Positions 1-6,140 of a stretch of 8,100 nucleotides of DNA are shown here, piece by piece. Positions within the stretch are counted from its first letter, which is position 1; every line of letters begins with the position of its first letter. A program made the position numbers and the translations under genes. This DNA comes from an uncultured Eubacteriales bacterium (GTDB lineage: Bacteria > Bacillota > Clostridia > Christensenellales > Borkfalkiaceae): positions 1-8,100 of the forward strand of contig USHO01000046.1 of assembly GCA_900554485.1 (NCBI GenBank). The letters are read 5' to 3'. The notes beneath the pieces are model-generated. The model worked only from the letters and a program-made list of their open reading frames with translations, did no database searches and had not been told where the DNA came from.

Positions 1-1016
1 TGAAAAGGCTTAATATAAGAAATTCGCGCGGAATTACGAAAATTCTCATAGAGGACGATTATAAATATTTCAGAGGTTTGGCAGGCAGAACGCTGGAAGG
101 GCGGAAAGTATGTATCGTAAAAGACCTTAACGCCGAAGCCTGCGCCGAACAAATAAAAGCCGCCCTTAAAGGCTACGACGTAACCGAGGTGTCTTTCGGC
201 GGCGGAGATGGCGTTAAAGCCGAGCGGAATTTCGCCTCGCTTTGCGAATTGCTTTATAAAAACGGTTTTTCGCGGAACGACGCGCTTATTGCGGTCGGCG
301 GCGGAGCGATAAGCGATCTTACCGGGTTTGTCGCGTCGGCATATATGCGCGGTATAAGGTATATAAATTGCCCGACGACTTTATTGGCGTCTGTCGATGC
401 GTGCGTCGGCGGCAAAACCGCAGTCGATATTGACGGCGGTAAAAACATAATCGGCGCATTCTATCCTCCCGCGGCGGTTTATATTTCGTTGTCTGCCGTG
501 AAAAATCTTCCCGATAAAGAGATACTGTCGGGTAAGGGCGAGATTGTAAAATACGCGCTTATTTCGGATAAAATCAGCGAGGCGGAAGTCGCAGGCGAAA
601 TTACGGAAGACCTCGTATATAAATGTCTTTCGATAAAAAAGAAATTCGTCGAAAAAGACGAATTAGATAAAAAAGAACGAAAAATTCTCAATCTCGGTCA
701 TACATGCGCGCATGCCGAAGAGGAAAAAAGCGGCTTTACGCTTTCGCACGGCGAATGTGTCGCGAGGGGGCTTTACAGGGTAATAAAAGCGTCCGGAAAA
801 CGCTATAACCTTTCGGACGAAACGATTTACGAAATGACTGCGATTCTTCGCGCCGCGGGATTTGGCGACGAGTATAAACCGAAAGAGGAAGTATCGGACA
901 TAAGCGGAGACAAAAAAGCCGCCGACGGCAGAATAGACGTTATCCTTCTTAAAAAACGAGGAAAGGCTAAAATAGAAAACATGCCCGTAAAAAAGGCTGA
1001 GGAATTGTTTTCATGA
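1..1016 (+). CDS. aroB: 3-dehydroquinate synthase (start codon cut by the window edge)
   Basis: Converts DAHP to 3-dehydroquinate, step 2 of the shikimate pathway, using NAD and a divalent metal in the cytoplasm. The frame is open from base 3. Bases 1-2 are TG, so the start codon is probably ATG with its A just outside the window, giving about 338 residues, slightly short for a family of roughly 340-370. A TTG at 78 also opens this frame, but the 25 codons before it (beginning KRLNIRNSRG) look like genuine N-terminal sequence, so I prefer the longer form. Numbering from that inferred Met: GGGAISD near 100-106 is the NAD-binding loop; TLLASVDACVGGK near 127-139 and GKNIIG near 147-152 are substrate-site signatures. 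The metal ligands are E181 (GEIVKYA), H234 (LGHT) and H250 (HGE). DKKAADGRIDVILL near 304-317 is the usual C-terminal motif. Its TGA overlaps the aroA start as ATGA. No frameshift is seen. Confidence 0.95.
   Translation, partial: KRLNIRNSRGITKILIEDDYKYFRGLAGRTLEGRKVCIVKDLNAEACAEQIKAALKGYDVTEVSFGGGDGVKAERNFASLCELLYKNGFSRNDALIAVGGGAISDLTGFVASAYMRGIRYINCPTTLLASVDACVGGKTAVDIDGGKNIIGAFYPPAAVYISLSAVKNLPDKEILSGKGEIVKYALISDKISEAEVAGEITEDLVYKCLSIKKKFVEKDELDKKERKILNLGHTCAHAEEEKSGFTLSHGECVARGLYRVIKASGKRYNLSDETIYEMTAILRAAGFGDEYKPKEEVSDISGDKKAADGRIDVILLKKRGKAKIENMPVKKAEELFS
999..1003 (+). promoter_or_regulatory. Ribosome binding site for aroA inside aroB
   Basis: GAGGA lies 9 bases before the ATG at 1013, inside the last codons of aroB. 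It supports that start and fits coupled translation across the ATGA overlap. Confidence 0.6.
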
Positions 1017-2260
1017 CAGCGAATATTTCGCCGTTTCCGATAAACGGAAATATAATCGCTCCGCCGTCGAAGTCGGTAGCGATGAGATATATTTTACTTG
1101 CCGCGCTTTGTTCCGGCGAGACGATTATTGAAAATACAGGTAATTCGGAGGATGTGCAAACGGCGATAAAATGCATAAACGCGCTCGGGGCGAAAATCGA
1201 AAGGCGCGGTAACTCATTGATTATAAACGGAGCAACGGAATATCCCGATACAGCCGAGTTCGATTTCGGCGAATGCGGATTTTTGTTGCGTTCGGTTTTG
1301 CCCGTGGCACACGCGCTCGGCATCGGATTCCGTTATACTATGGGCGGCAATCTGCCGAACAGACCGTTGAAACCTCTTTTCGATTGTCTGAAATCGACTT
1401 TATCGGAGAATAACGGAGTGTATTGCGGTAAAATGGTCGCAGGCGAATACATGGTCGACGGAACGGTAAGTTCGCAGTTCGTAAGCGGACTTCTGATCGC
1501 CGCCGCAGCGATCGACGGAGAAACAACGATAAAGATTTCGGGCGAAAACGTAAGCGTCGGATATATAGATATGACTGTTTCCGCGCTCGCGGTCTTCGGT
1601 GTTAAAATCGAGCGGATAAGCGATGGTATTAAGGTTTTCGGCGGACATATTTCCGCACCTGCAAAACTGAAAGTCGAAGGCGATTATTCGTCCGCGGCAT
1701 ATTTCCTCACACTCGGCGCGTTGGGCGACGGAATTACAGTAAAAGGCTTAAATCCGTATAGCGAACAGCCAGATAAGGCGATTATCGATATATTAAAAGA
1801 ATACGGCGCGTCGGTCGGATTTTTAAGCGACGTGGTTACGGTGTCCGGCGGAGCGATAAGAAATCCGCTGTCGGTCAATATTCGCAATTGCCCCGATCTC
1901 GCGCCGATAATTGCGATTGCGGCTGCCTATGCGTACGGAGTTTCTGTTATCGGCGGAACGGACAGATTGAAAATAAAAGAAAGCGACAGGCTCAACGGCA
2001 TTGTCGATTTGCTGAATTCTTCCGGTGTTTCGTGTGAAAAAGGCGATAACGAAATCATCGTTCGCGGCAGAAACCCGAAAGGGATAATTTATACGGGCGA
2101 CAAAGATCACCGCATGGTTATGGCGGCTGCAATACTGGCGACGGCGGCTGACGGTAAAAGCAGAATTTACGGTGCGGAAAGCGTCGCTAAATCGTATCCC
2201 GCTTTTTTTGATGATTTGTGTAAGGTCGGAGGATTGTATCATGTCCGTATATCACGGTAA
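1013..2260 (+). CDS. aroA: 5-enolpyruvylshikimate-3-phosphate synthase
   Basis: Transfers the enolpyruvyl group of PEP to shikimate-3-phosphate, step 6 of the pathway and the glyphosate target. The 415 residues match the usual length. Visible substrate and PEP contacts, with E. coli equivalents by motif: K20, S21 and R25 (PSKS...R), R117 (NRPLKP), S153-S154-Q155, D295 (NCPDLAP, for D313), K322, E323 and R326 (KIKESDRL, for K340, E341 and R344), H366-R367 (DHRMVMA, for H385-R386) and K393 (for K411). The catalytic set is therefore complete. The oddity is the loop at 86-93, GECGFLLR, where most enzymes have a GNAGT-like or clostridial GESGST-like stretch; F90 sits at the E. coli Thr97 position. 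The start overlaps aroB by 4 bases and the gene runs 20 bases into aroC. Identity is firm; glyphosate behaviour cannot be read from sequence alone. Confidence 0.96.
   Translation: MTANISPFPINGNIIAPPSKSVAMRYILLAALCSGETIIENTGNSEDVQTAIKCINALGAKIERRGNSLIINGATEYPDTAEFDFGECGFLLRSVLPVAHALGIGFRYTMGGNLPNRPLKPLFDCLKSTLSENNGVYCGKMVAGEYMVDGTVSSQFVSGLLIAAAAIDGETTIKISGENVSVGYIDMTVSALAVFGVKIERISDGIKVFGGHISAPAKLKVEGDYSSAAYFLTLGALGDGITVKGLNPYSEQPDKAIIDILKEYGASVGFLSDVVTVSGGAIRNPLSVNIRNCPDLAPIIAIAAAYAYGVSVIGGTDRLKIKESDRLNGIVDLLNSSGVSCEKGDNEIIVRGRNPKGIIYTGDKDHRMVMAAAILATAADGKSRIYGAESVAKSYPAFFDDLCKVGGLYHVRISR
2228..2233 (+). promoter_or_regulatory. Ribosome binding site that fixes the aroC start
   Basis: GGAGGA lies 7 bases before the ATG at 2241 and is the strongest Shine-Dalgarno match in the operon. 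It favours 2241 over an in-frame ATG at 2172, whose extra 23 residues (rich in R, C and L) are the out-of-frame shadow of the aroA end. Confidence 0.8.
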
Positions 2261-3269
2261 AAAATTAACCGTAAAAATCATCGGCGAATCTCACGGCGAA
2301 AAAATAACCGCATATATCGGCGGGTTAAAGGGGTTCGGGTTTGATAAATCCGCCGTCGAAAACGATCTTAAACGCAGATCCCCTATGGGTAAAGCGGGTG
2401 CTACCGAAAGGATCGAAAGCGATGTCCCGATTTATGCAAAGGGCGTAAGAGGCGGGAAGATAACGGGTAGAGTAGTCGTCGAATTCCGTAACCGCGACAT
2501 AAAAGCGGATGATTATAAGAATATGATCGGTATTCCGCGTCCGTCGCACGCCGATATCGGCAGATATTTCAAAAACGGAGATGTCGATTTTACGGGCGGC
2601 GGCGAATATTCCGGCAGAGTGACCGTCGGACTTTGCGCGGTCGGCTCGATATGTAAAGACATTCTGGATAAATATTACGGCGTTAAAATTTCGGCTTATC
2701 TGTCTTCTGTCGGCGGAGAGTTTATAAAAAGTTATAATTTGCCCGACCGACACGGGGCGGACGATGACGAGGTTTCACGGATCGTCCGATCGGCAAAAGA
2801 ACACGGAGATTCGCTCGGCGCAAAAGTCGAATGCATCGTTTCGGGCGTTCCCGCAGGTGTCGGCGGAAGTTTGTTCGACGGTATAGACGGCAAAATTGCG
2901 ACTCTCGTATATTCGATACCGGCTGTTAAGGGCGTAGAATTCGGCAAGGGGTTTGCCCTTTGCGATATGCCCGGCAGTAAAGCCGACGACGGAATTCGTT
3001 TCGACGGCGAAAAAATCGTCTTTGAAAAGAACGACGACGGCGGAATTTACGGTGGGATAGCGTGCGGCGAAATCCGTTTTGCCGTTGCATTCAAACCGAC
3101 TCCGTCTATACAAAAGCGGCAGAATTCGGTAAATCTGCTTACGGGCGAAAACGTGACTATAAGCATCGGCGGCAGACACGATGCGTGCGTGGCTATACGT
3201 GCGTTACCCGTCGTCGAGGCTGCTGCGGCGATTGCGATTTTGGACGAGGTTTTATATGAAAAACGTTGA
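2241..3269 (+). CDS. aroC: Chorismate synthase
   Basis: Makes chorismate from EPSP, step 7, using reduced FMN. From the ATG at 2241 the protein has 342 residues, near the short end of the family. It opens with MSVYHGKKLTVKIIGESHGE, whose GESHG carries catalytic His18. R44-R45 (LKRRSP), RPSHAD at 100-105 with the second catalytic histidine H103, and GGGEYSGR at 119-126 follow. This is the GGGxxSGR form that I recall from clostridial enzymes, rather than the GGGRSSAR form of E. coli. FKPTPSI at 284-290 and GRHD at 311-314 with the conserved Asp314 complete the active site. DDGGIYGGI at 265-273 corresponds to the usual AGGILGGI segment. It overlaps aroA by 20 bases and the next gene by 14. A flavin-reducing partner is not visible here. 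Identity is firm. Confidence 0.95.
   Translation: MSVYHGKKLTVKIIGESHGEKITAYIGGLKGFGFDKSAVENDLKRRSPMGKAGATERIESDVPIYAKGVRGGKITGRVVVEFRNRDIKADDYKNMIGIPRPSHADIGRYFKNGDVDFTGGGEYSGRVTVGLCAVGSICKDILDKYYGVKISAYLSSVGGEFIKSYNLPDRHGADDDEVSRIVRSAKEHGDSLGAKVECIVSGVPAGVGGSLFDGIDGKIATLVYSIPAVKGVEFGKGFALCDMPGSKADDGIRFDGEKIVFEKNDDGGIYGGIACGEIRFAVAFKPTPSIQKRQNSVNLLTGENVTISIGGRHDACVAIRALPVVEAAAAIAILDEVLYEKR
3246..3249 (+). promoter_or_regulatory. Ribosome binding site that fixes the chorismate mutase start
   Basis: GAGG lies 6 bases before the ATG at 3256. The same frame is open further upstream to an ATG at 3181, but that stretch is a shadow of the aroC end and lies outside the mutase fold. Confidence 0.7.
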
Positions 3270-3513
3270 AGAATTAAGAGAAGAAATAGACGACATCGAC
3301 GATAAAATAGTCGCGTTGTTTCTGCGGCGAAACGCCGCCGTCGAAAAAATCGGCGAAACGAAACGGAATATCGGCATACCCGTTGAGGATAAGTTCCGTG
3401 AAAACGCGGTTATAGAACGATTGACGGCTGCATTGCCGCCAAAAGACGCCGCAGCGGTCAGAGCGTTGTACGGTAAAATATTTGAAATAAGCAAATCTAT
3501 CGAAAATGAGTAA
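3256..3513 (+). CDS. Stand-alone chorismate mutase, helical AroQ class
   Basis: Rearranges chorismate to prephenate, the branch step toward Phe and Tyr. The protein is only 85 residues, one mutase domain with no prephenate dehydratase, dehydrogenase or DAHP synthase part attached. By spacing it aligns without gaps to the E. coli P-protein mutase domain: R8, R25, K36, D45, R48 and S81 stand for R11, R28, K39, D48, R51 and S84. The last residue, E85, falls at Gln88. Glu at this place is known in other members, such as yeast mutase, so activity is expected. The helical, charged sequence suits the intertwined all-helical dimer of this class. It sits directly after aroC, so the product of one gene is the substrate of the next. 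I give no symbol, because aroQ is also used for the dehydroquinase downstream. Confidence 0.9.
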   Translation: MKNVEELREEIDDIDDKIVALFLRRNAAVEKIGETKRNIGIPVEDKFRENAVIERLTAALPPKDAAAVRALYGKIFEISKSIENE

Positions 3514-4723
3514 ATATTACCTTATCGGCAAAAAACTTCCGCATAGTTACTCGGCGAAAATTCATATCGACAGGGGGTATGATTACGAACTGAAAGAAAT
3601 TGCGGAAAACGATCTCGGCGTGTTCGTTAAAAGCGGTGAATATGCAGGTCTTAACGTCACCGTACCGTATAAAGAGACCGTAATGCGGTTCCTTGACGAT
3701 ATAGATCCTTCGGCGGCTAAGATCGGCGCGGTGAATACCGTAGTAAAAGAAAACGGAAAGCTTGTAGGTTATAACACCGATATATTAGGCATGAGGTTTG
3801 CTTTCGATGCGGCTGAAATCGACGTTCGCGGTCGTAACGTTTTATTGCTGGGCAGCGGCGGAACAAGTAAAACCGCGCGGACTTTGTGCGAAAAACTCGG
3901 AGCAAAGAGTATATCCGTCGTCGGCAGAAATCGTGAAATAAATTACGATAATTGCTATCTGAAATGCGGCGATGCCGAAACGGTAATAAACTGTACGCCC
4001 GTCGGGGCGTTTCCGTTCGATGCCGAAACACCGATCGATCTGCGTAAGTTTACAAATCTGAAAGCGGCGTACGACTGCACTTATAATCCCGCAAGAACCG
4101 AATTCGTTTTGCAGGCAACCGCTATGGGGGCGGTTTGCGACAACGGGTTAAAAATGCTGGTCGCGCAGGCATACGAATCCGAAAAACTATGGACGGGTAA
4201 AGAATATTCTTCCGAAGACGTACTCGTCGGCGCAAATAAGATTTATCGCGATACGATGAATGTTGCGTTGGTCGGTATGCCGGGCGCGGGGAAGACTTCG
4301 GCATCGAAGGTGCTCGGCAGACTTTGCGGCAGAGAAGTAATCGATACCGACGAAACGATAAAACGCCGTTACGGCATTTCCGCCGAAGATATTATAGACA
4401 GGTACGGCGAGAGTTATTTCCGCGAAATCGAAAGCAACGTCTTAGACGAGGCATGTGCGCGACGCGGTGTGATAATTGCCACCGGCGGCGGCACCGTTTT
4501 ACGCGAAGAGAACAGAAAGAACTTAAAACGCAACTGTATTGTCGTGTGGATAAGGCGCGATTTATCGGCTTTACCGATAAACGGAAGACCGCTCAGCCGA
4601 AAATTTACGGCAGAAGAATTATATGACGCCAGAAAATCGCTTTACGAAGGGGTTTCCGATTACTCTGTCGAAAACGACGGAACGATAGACGAGTGCGCGG
4701 AGAAAATAGGACATTTATTATGA
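3506..4723 (+). CDS. aroE-aroK: Bifunctional shikimate dehydrogenase-shikimate kinase fusion (AroE-AroK)
   Basis: One 405-residue chain that should reduce 3-dehydroshikimate with NADPH (step 4) and phosphorylate shikimate with ATP (step 5). The dehydrogenase part is about 1-248: shikimate-binding S14 and S16 (HSYS), catalytic K56 (NVTVPYK), N77-T78, catalytic D92 (GYNTD), the nucleotide loop GSGGTSKT at 116-123, NCTPVGAFP at 162-170, YNPARTEF at 193-200 and GLKMLVAQAYESEKLWTG at 214-231. The kinase part is about 251-405: Walker A GMPGAGKT at 257-264, DTD at 280-282, GESYFREIE at 301-309 with R306, GGG at 327-329, NGRPLSR at 359-365, and R376...D385 for the C-terminal nucleotide and lid elements. 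Both domains are slightly short but complete. An ATG at 4256 (residue 251) starts exactly at the kinase but has no Shine-Dalgarno, so a fusion is more likely than two genes. It overlaps the mutase by 8 bases, with no clear ribosome site. Confidence 0.93.
   Translation: MSKYYLIGKKLPHSYSAKIHIDRGYDYELKEIAENDLGVFVKSGEYAGLNVTVPYKETVMRFLDDIDPSAAKIGAVNTVVKENGKLVGYNTDILGMRFAFDAAEIDVRGRNVLLLGSGGTSKTARTLCEKLGAKSISVVGRNREINYDNCYLKCGDAETVINCTPVGAFPFDAETPIDLRKFTNLKAAYDCTYNPARTEFVLQATAMGAVCDNGLKMLVAQAYESEKLWTGKEYSSEDVLVGANKIYRDTMNVALVGMPGAGKTSASKVLGRLCGREVIDTDETIKRRYGISAEDIIDRYGESYFREIESNVLDEACARRGVIIATGGGTVLREENRKNLKRNCIVVWIRRDLSALPINGRPLSRKFTAEELYDARKSLYEGVSDYSVENDGTIDECAEKIGHLL
4707..4711 (+). promoter_or_regulatory. 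Ribosome binding site for aroQ inside the kinase coding end
   Basis: TAGGA lies 8 bases before the ATG at 4720, with GGAG at 4699-4702 further up. It supports the ATG over a GTG at 4693, which would add nine residues that belong to no dehydroquinase family pattern. Confidence 0.5.
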
Positions 4724-5160
4724 AGAAGATACTTGTTATAAACGGTGCGAATCTCAATATGCTCGGTTTGAGAGAAAAAGAAATTTACGGCGAAAAAACA
4801 TATAAAGATTTGGTCTCTTTTATAAAGACCGCCGCAGGGAATAAAAATTTGAAAGTTCGCGTTTGTCAGACCAATCACGAAGGTAAAATCGTCGATATGA
4901 TTCAGCATGCAAGGCGACGCTACGACGGCATAATAATAAACGCCGGCGGGTATACGCATACAAGCGTTTCCGTTGCCGACGCAATAAAGGCCGTTTCTTT
5001 ACCGACCGTAGAGGTCCATTTAAGTAATATCTATGCCCGGGAAGAATTCCGTAAAGTAAGTTATATCACGCCCGTTGCCGAAAAAACGATCGTCGGCAAG
5101 GGGTTTGCCGGGTATGCCGATGCGCTTGATTTTTTTGCAGACAATGCCTGTCGGGCATAA
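4720..5160 (+). CDS. aroQ: 3-dehydroquinate dehydratase, type II
   Basis: Dehydrates 3-dehydroquinate to 3-dehydroshikimate, step 3, by the anti-elimination type II route. Starting at the ATG at 4720 gives 146 residues, the normal size for a family of about 145-150 that forms dodecamers. Visible signatures are NGANLNMLGLRE at 8-19 with the mobile-loop R18 and catalytic Tyr23 (IYG), QTNHEG at 50-55, INAGGYTHTS at 73-82 with N74 and the catalytic-site H80, VEVHLSNIYAREEFR at 97-111 with H100 and R111, and GYADAL near 131-136. INAGGYTH differs slightly from the common NPGAYTH but keeps the contact residues. The start overlaps the AroE-AroK stop as ATGA. It is the last gene of the operon; the facing gene on the other strand ends 12 bases beyond it. 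Confidence 0.95.
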   Translation: MKKILVINGANLNMLGLREKEIYGEKTYKDLVSFIKTAAGNKNLKVRVCQTNHEGKIVDMIQHARRRYDGIIINAGGYTHTSVSVADAIKAVSLPTVEVHLSNIYAREEFRKVSYITPVAEKTIVGKGFAGYADALDFFADNACRA

Positions 5161-5172
5161 GCGGCGGAGAAA

Positions 5173-6036
5173 TCAGAAGTCCCATTTCGGGATGAAGCTT
5201 TCGCTCGACGAGCGGAGTTCCTGTATAAAATATTCGGTTATACCGGCAGACAGAAGTTCTTCGTAGACGCGTTCGTATTCGCGCGCGGTTATGGGGCGGT
5301 TGAGTTCGGGATAATCTTTGACGTTACCGTAAGGGGTGTACTGTGCCATAAGCGAAAAGTACGCTCCGTTTTCTTTATTGTCGGCAAACCACCGTACGAT
5401 AGATTTGCTGTCTTCGACGCACAACGGCATTATCATATGTCTTACGATTACGCCCGATTGCATTACGCCGTTATCAATCGTTGTTTTTTTTGCGCTCATC
5501 ATATATTTTATCGCTTTGGCGGCGACTTTGAAATAATCTCGTTTTTTCGTATAGCGGTATGATATATCGGGCGAAAAAAATTTGAGGTCGGGCAAATAGA
5601 TGTCTATGCAGTCTTCAAGGATTTTCAGCGTTTCGACGGGTTCGTAAGAATGCGTATTATAGACGGTCGGAATTTTCGGGCGGTAAATTTTATAAGCGTC
5701 GCGTATGAGCGGGGCAAAGTGTGTCGGAGTTACCAGATTTATATTCGTCGCCCCGGCGTCTTCCAGCGCTTTGAAAATTTCGGCGAGTTCTTCGGGTGAG
5801 ATTTCCTTGCCGGTTTCCGAACGCGAAAGCGGATAATTCTGACAAAATACGCATTTTAACGAACATCCGCAAAAAAACACCGTACCCGAGCCGTTTTTGC
5901 CGGTTATTACGGGTTCCTCGAATTGGTGCAGATAATATTTCGCAATCCGCATTTTATTTTTCTCTCCGCAATAACCGACCGAAGAATCTCTGTCGGCTCC
6001 GCAGCGGACGGGGCATAGAACGCAATTATTTTTCAT
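5173..6036 (-). CDS. PflX-type radical SAM protein, substrate unknown
   Basis: A 287-residue radical SAM enzyme. The cluster-binding motif is C58-x3-C62-x2-C65 (CGCSLKCVFC), followed by QNYPLS as in pyruvate formate-lyase activase relatives. An extra N-terminal cysteine set, C5-x2-C8-x3-C12 and C23 (CVLCPVRCGADR, then GYCG), plus INLVTPTHFAP at 99-109 and YLPDLKFF at 147-154, fit the COG1313 (PflX) group as I remember it. The group resembles glycyl-radical enzyme activases, but its substrate is not established and no glycyl-radical enzyme is in view. SAM and a [4Fe-4S] cluster are expected cofactors. The ATG at 6036 is bounded by an in-frame TAA nine bases upstream (minus-strand sense), so the N-terminus is fixed. 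No Shine-Dalgarno precedes it; see the leftward promoter. Divergent from metK, which makes SAM. Confidence 0.88.
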   Translation of the reverse strand: MKNNCVLCPVRCGADRDSSVGYCGEKNKMRIAKYYLHQFEEPVITGKNGSGTVFFCGCSLKCVFCQNYPLSRSETGKEISPEELAEIFKALEDAGATNINLVTPTHFAPLIRDAYKIYRPKIPTVYNTHSYEPVETLKILEDCIDIYLPDLKFFSPDISYRYTKKRDYFKVAAKAIKYMMSAKKTTIDNGVMQSGVIVRHMIMPLCVEDSKSIVRWFADNKENGAYFSLMAQYTPYGNVKDYPELNRPITAREYERVYEELLSAGITEYFIQELRSSSESFIPKWDF

Positions 6037-6042
6037 GTGACC

Positions 6043-6071
6043 ATTTTAACATAACTTAACGTAATTGACAA
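6043..6071 (-). promoter_or_regulatory. Leftward sigma-A-type promoter for the radical SAM gene
   Basis: On the minus strand TTGTCA (plus 6066-6071), a 17-base spacer and TAAAAT (plus 6043-6048) make a good sigma-A match. Only six bases separate the -10 from the ATG at 6036, so transcription should start at or next to the start codon. That fits the missing Shine-Dalgarno and suggests a leaderless message. AT-rich sequence can give such matches by chance. Confidence 0.5.
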
Positions 6072-6093
6072 TCGTTTTGTAATGGTGTATAAT
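6065..6093 (+). promoter_or_regulatory. Consensus sigma-A promoter for metK
   Basis: TTGACA at 6065-6070, a 17-base spacer and TATAAT at 6088-6093: both hexamers match the housekeeping consensus exactly and the spacing is ideal. Transcription should start near 6100, giving a leader of about 46 bases. Its -35 overlaps the -35 of the leftward promoter by five bases. A strong constitutive promoter fits a housekeeping SAM synthetase. Confidence 0.85.
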
Positions 6094-6135
6094 TGCGTTG
6101 CCTGCGGAACGACCACAAATCTTTTCTGCGGGAGA

Positions 6136-6140
6136 AAGGA
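6136..6140 (+). promoter_or_regulatory. Ribosome binding site that fixes the metK start
   Basis: AAGGA six bases before the ATG at 6147, within GGAGAAAGGA at 6131-6140. It selects 6147 over an upstream in-frame start at 6093, which lies on the promoter -10 and so cannot be in the message. Confidence 0.8.

Noticed and set aside
1031..1047. Perfect inverted repeat CCGTTT-CCGAT-AAACGG just inside aroA; part of the sequence recurs near 4574
   Set aside because: Short, within coding sequence, and the recurrence follows from the similar peptides PINGN and PINGR; no sign of a regulatory repeat family.
2172..2240. Longer aroC N-terminus from the ATG at 2172
   Set aside because: The extra residues are the out-of-frame reading of the aroA end; the strong GGAGGA at 2228-2233 and the family start pattern point to 2241.
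2595..2618. GGGEYSGR in AroC as a defective active site, compared with GGGRSSAR in E. coli
   Set aside because: A GGGxxSGR form is, to my recollection, a normal variant in clostridial chorismate synthases, and both catalytic histidines and the Asp are present.
3181..3255. Longer chorismate mutase from the ATG at 3181
   Set aside because: This stretch overlaps the conserved GRHD region of aroC and adds Arg-rich sequence outside the mutase fold; GAGG before 3256 fixes the start.
4256..4264. Separate aroK gene starting at the ATG at 4256
   Set aside because: No Shine-Dalgarno precedes it, the reading frame is continuous from aroE and there is no stop between the domains; kept only as a possible internal start.
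5144..5158. Small hairpin ATGCC-TGTCG-GGCAT at the aroQ stop, a possible terminator between convergent genes
   Set aside because: The stem is only five pairs plus one G-T, and no T run follows on either strand. The T-rich stretch near 5130 lies upstream of it for the operon and does not follow it directly for the other strand.
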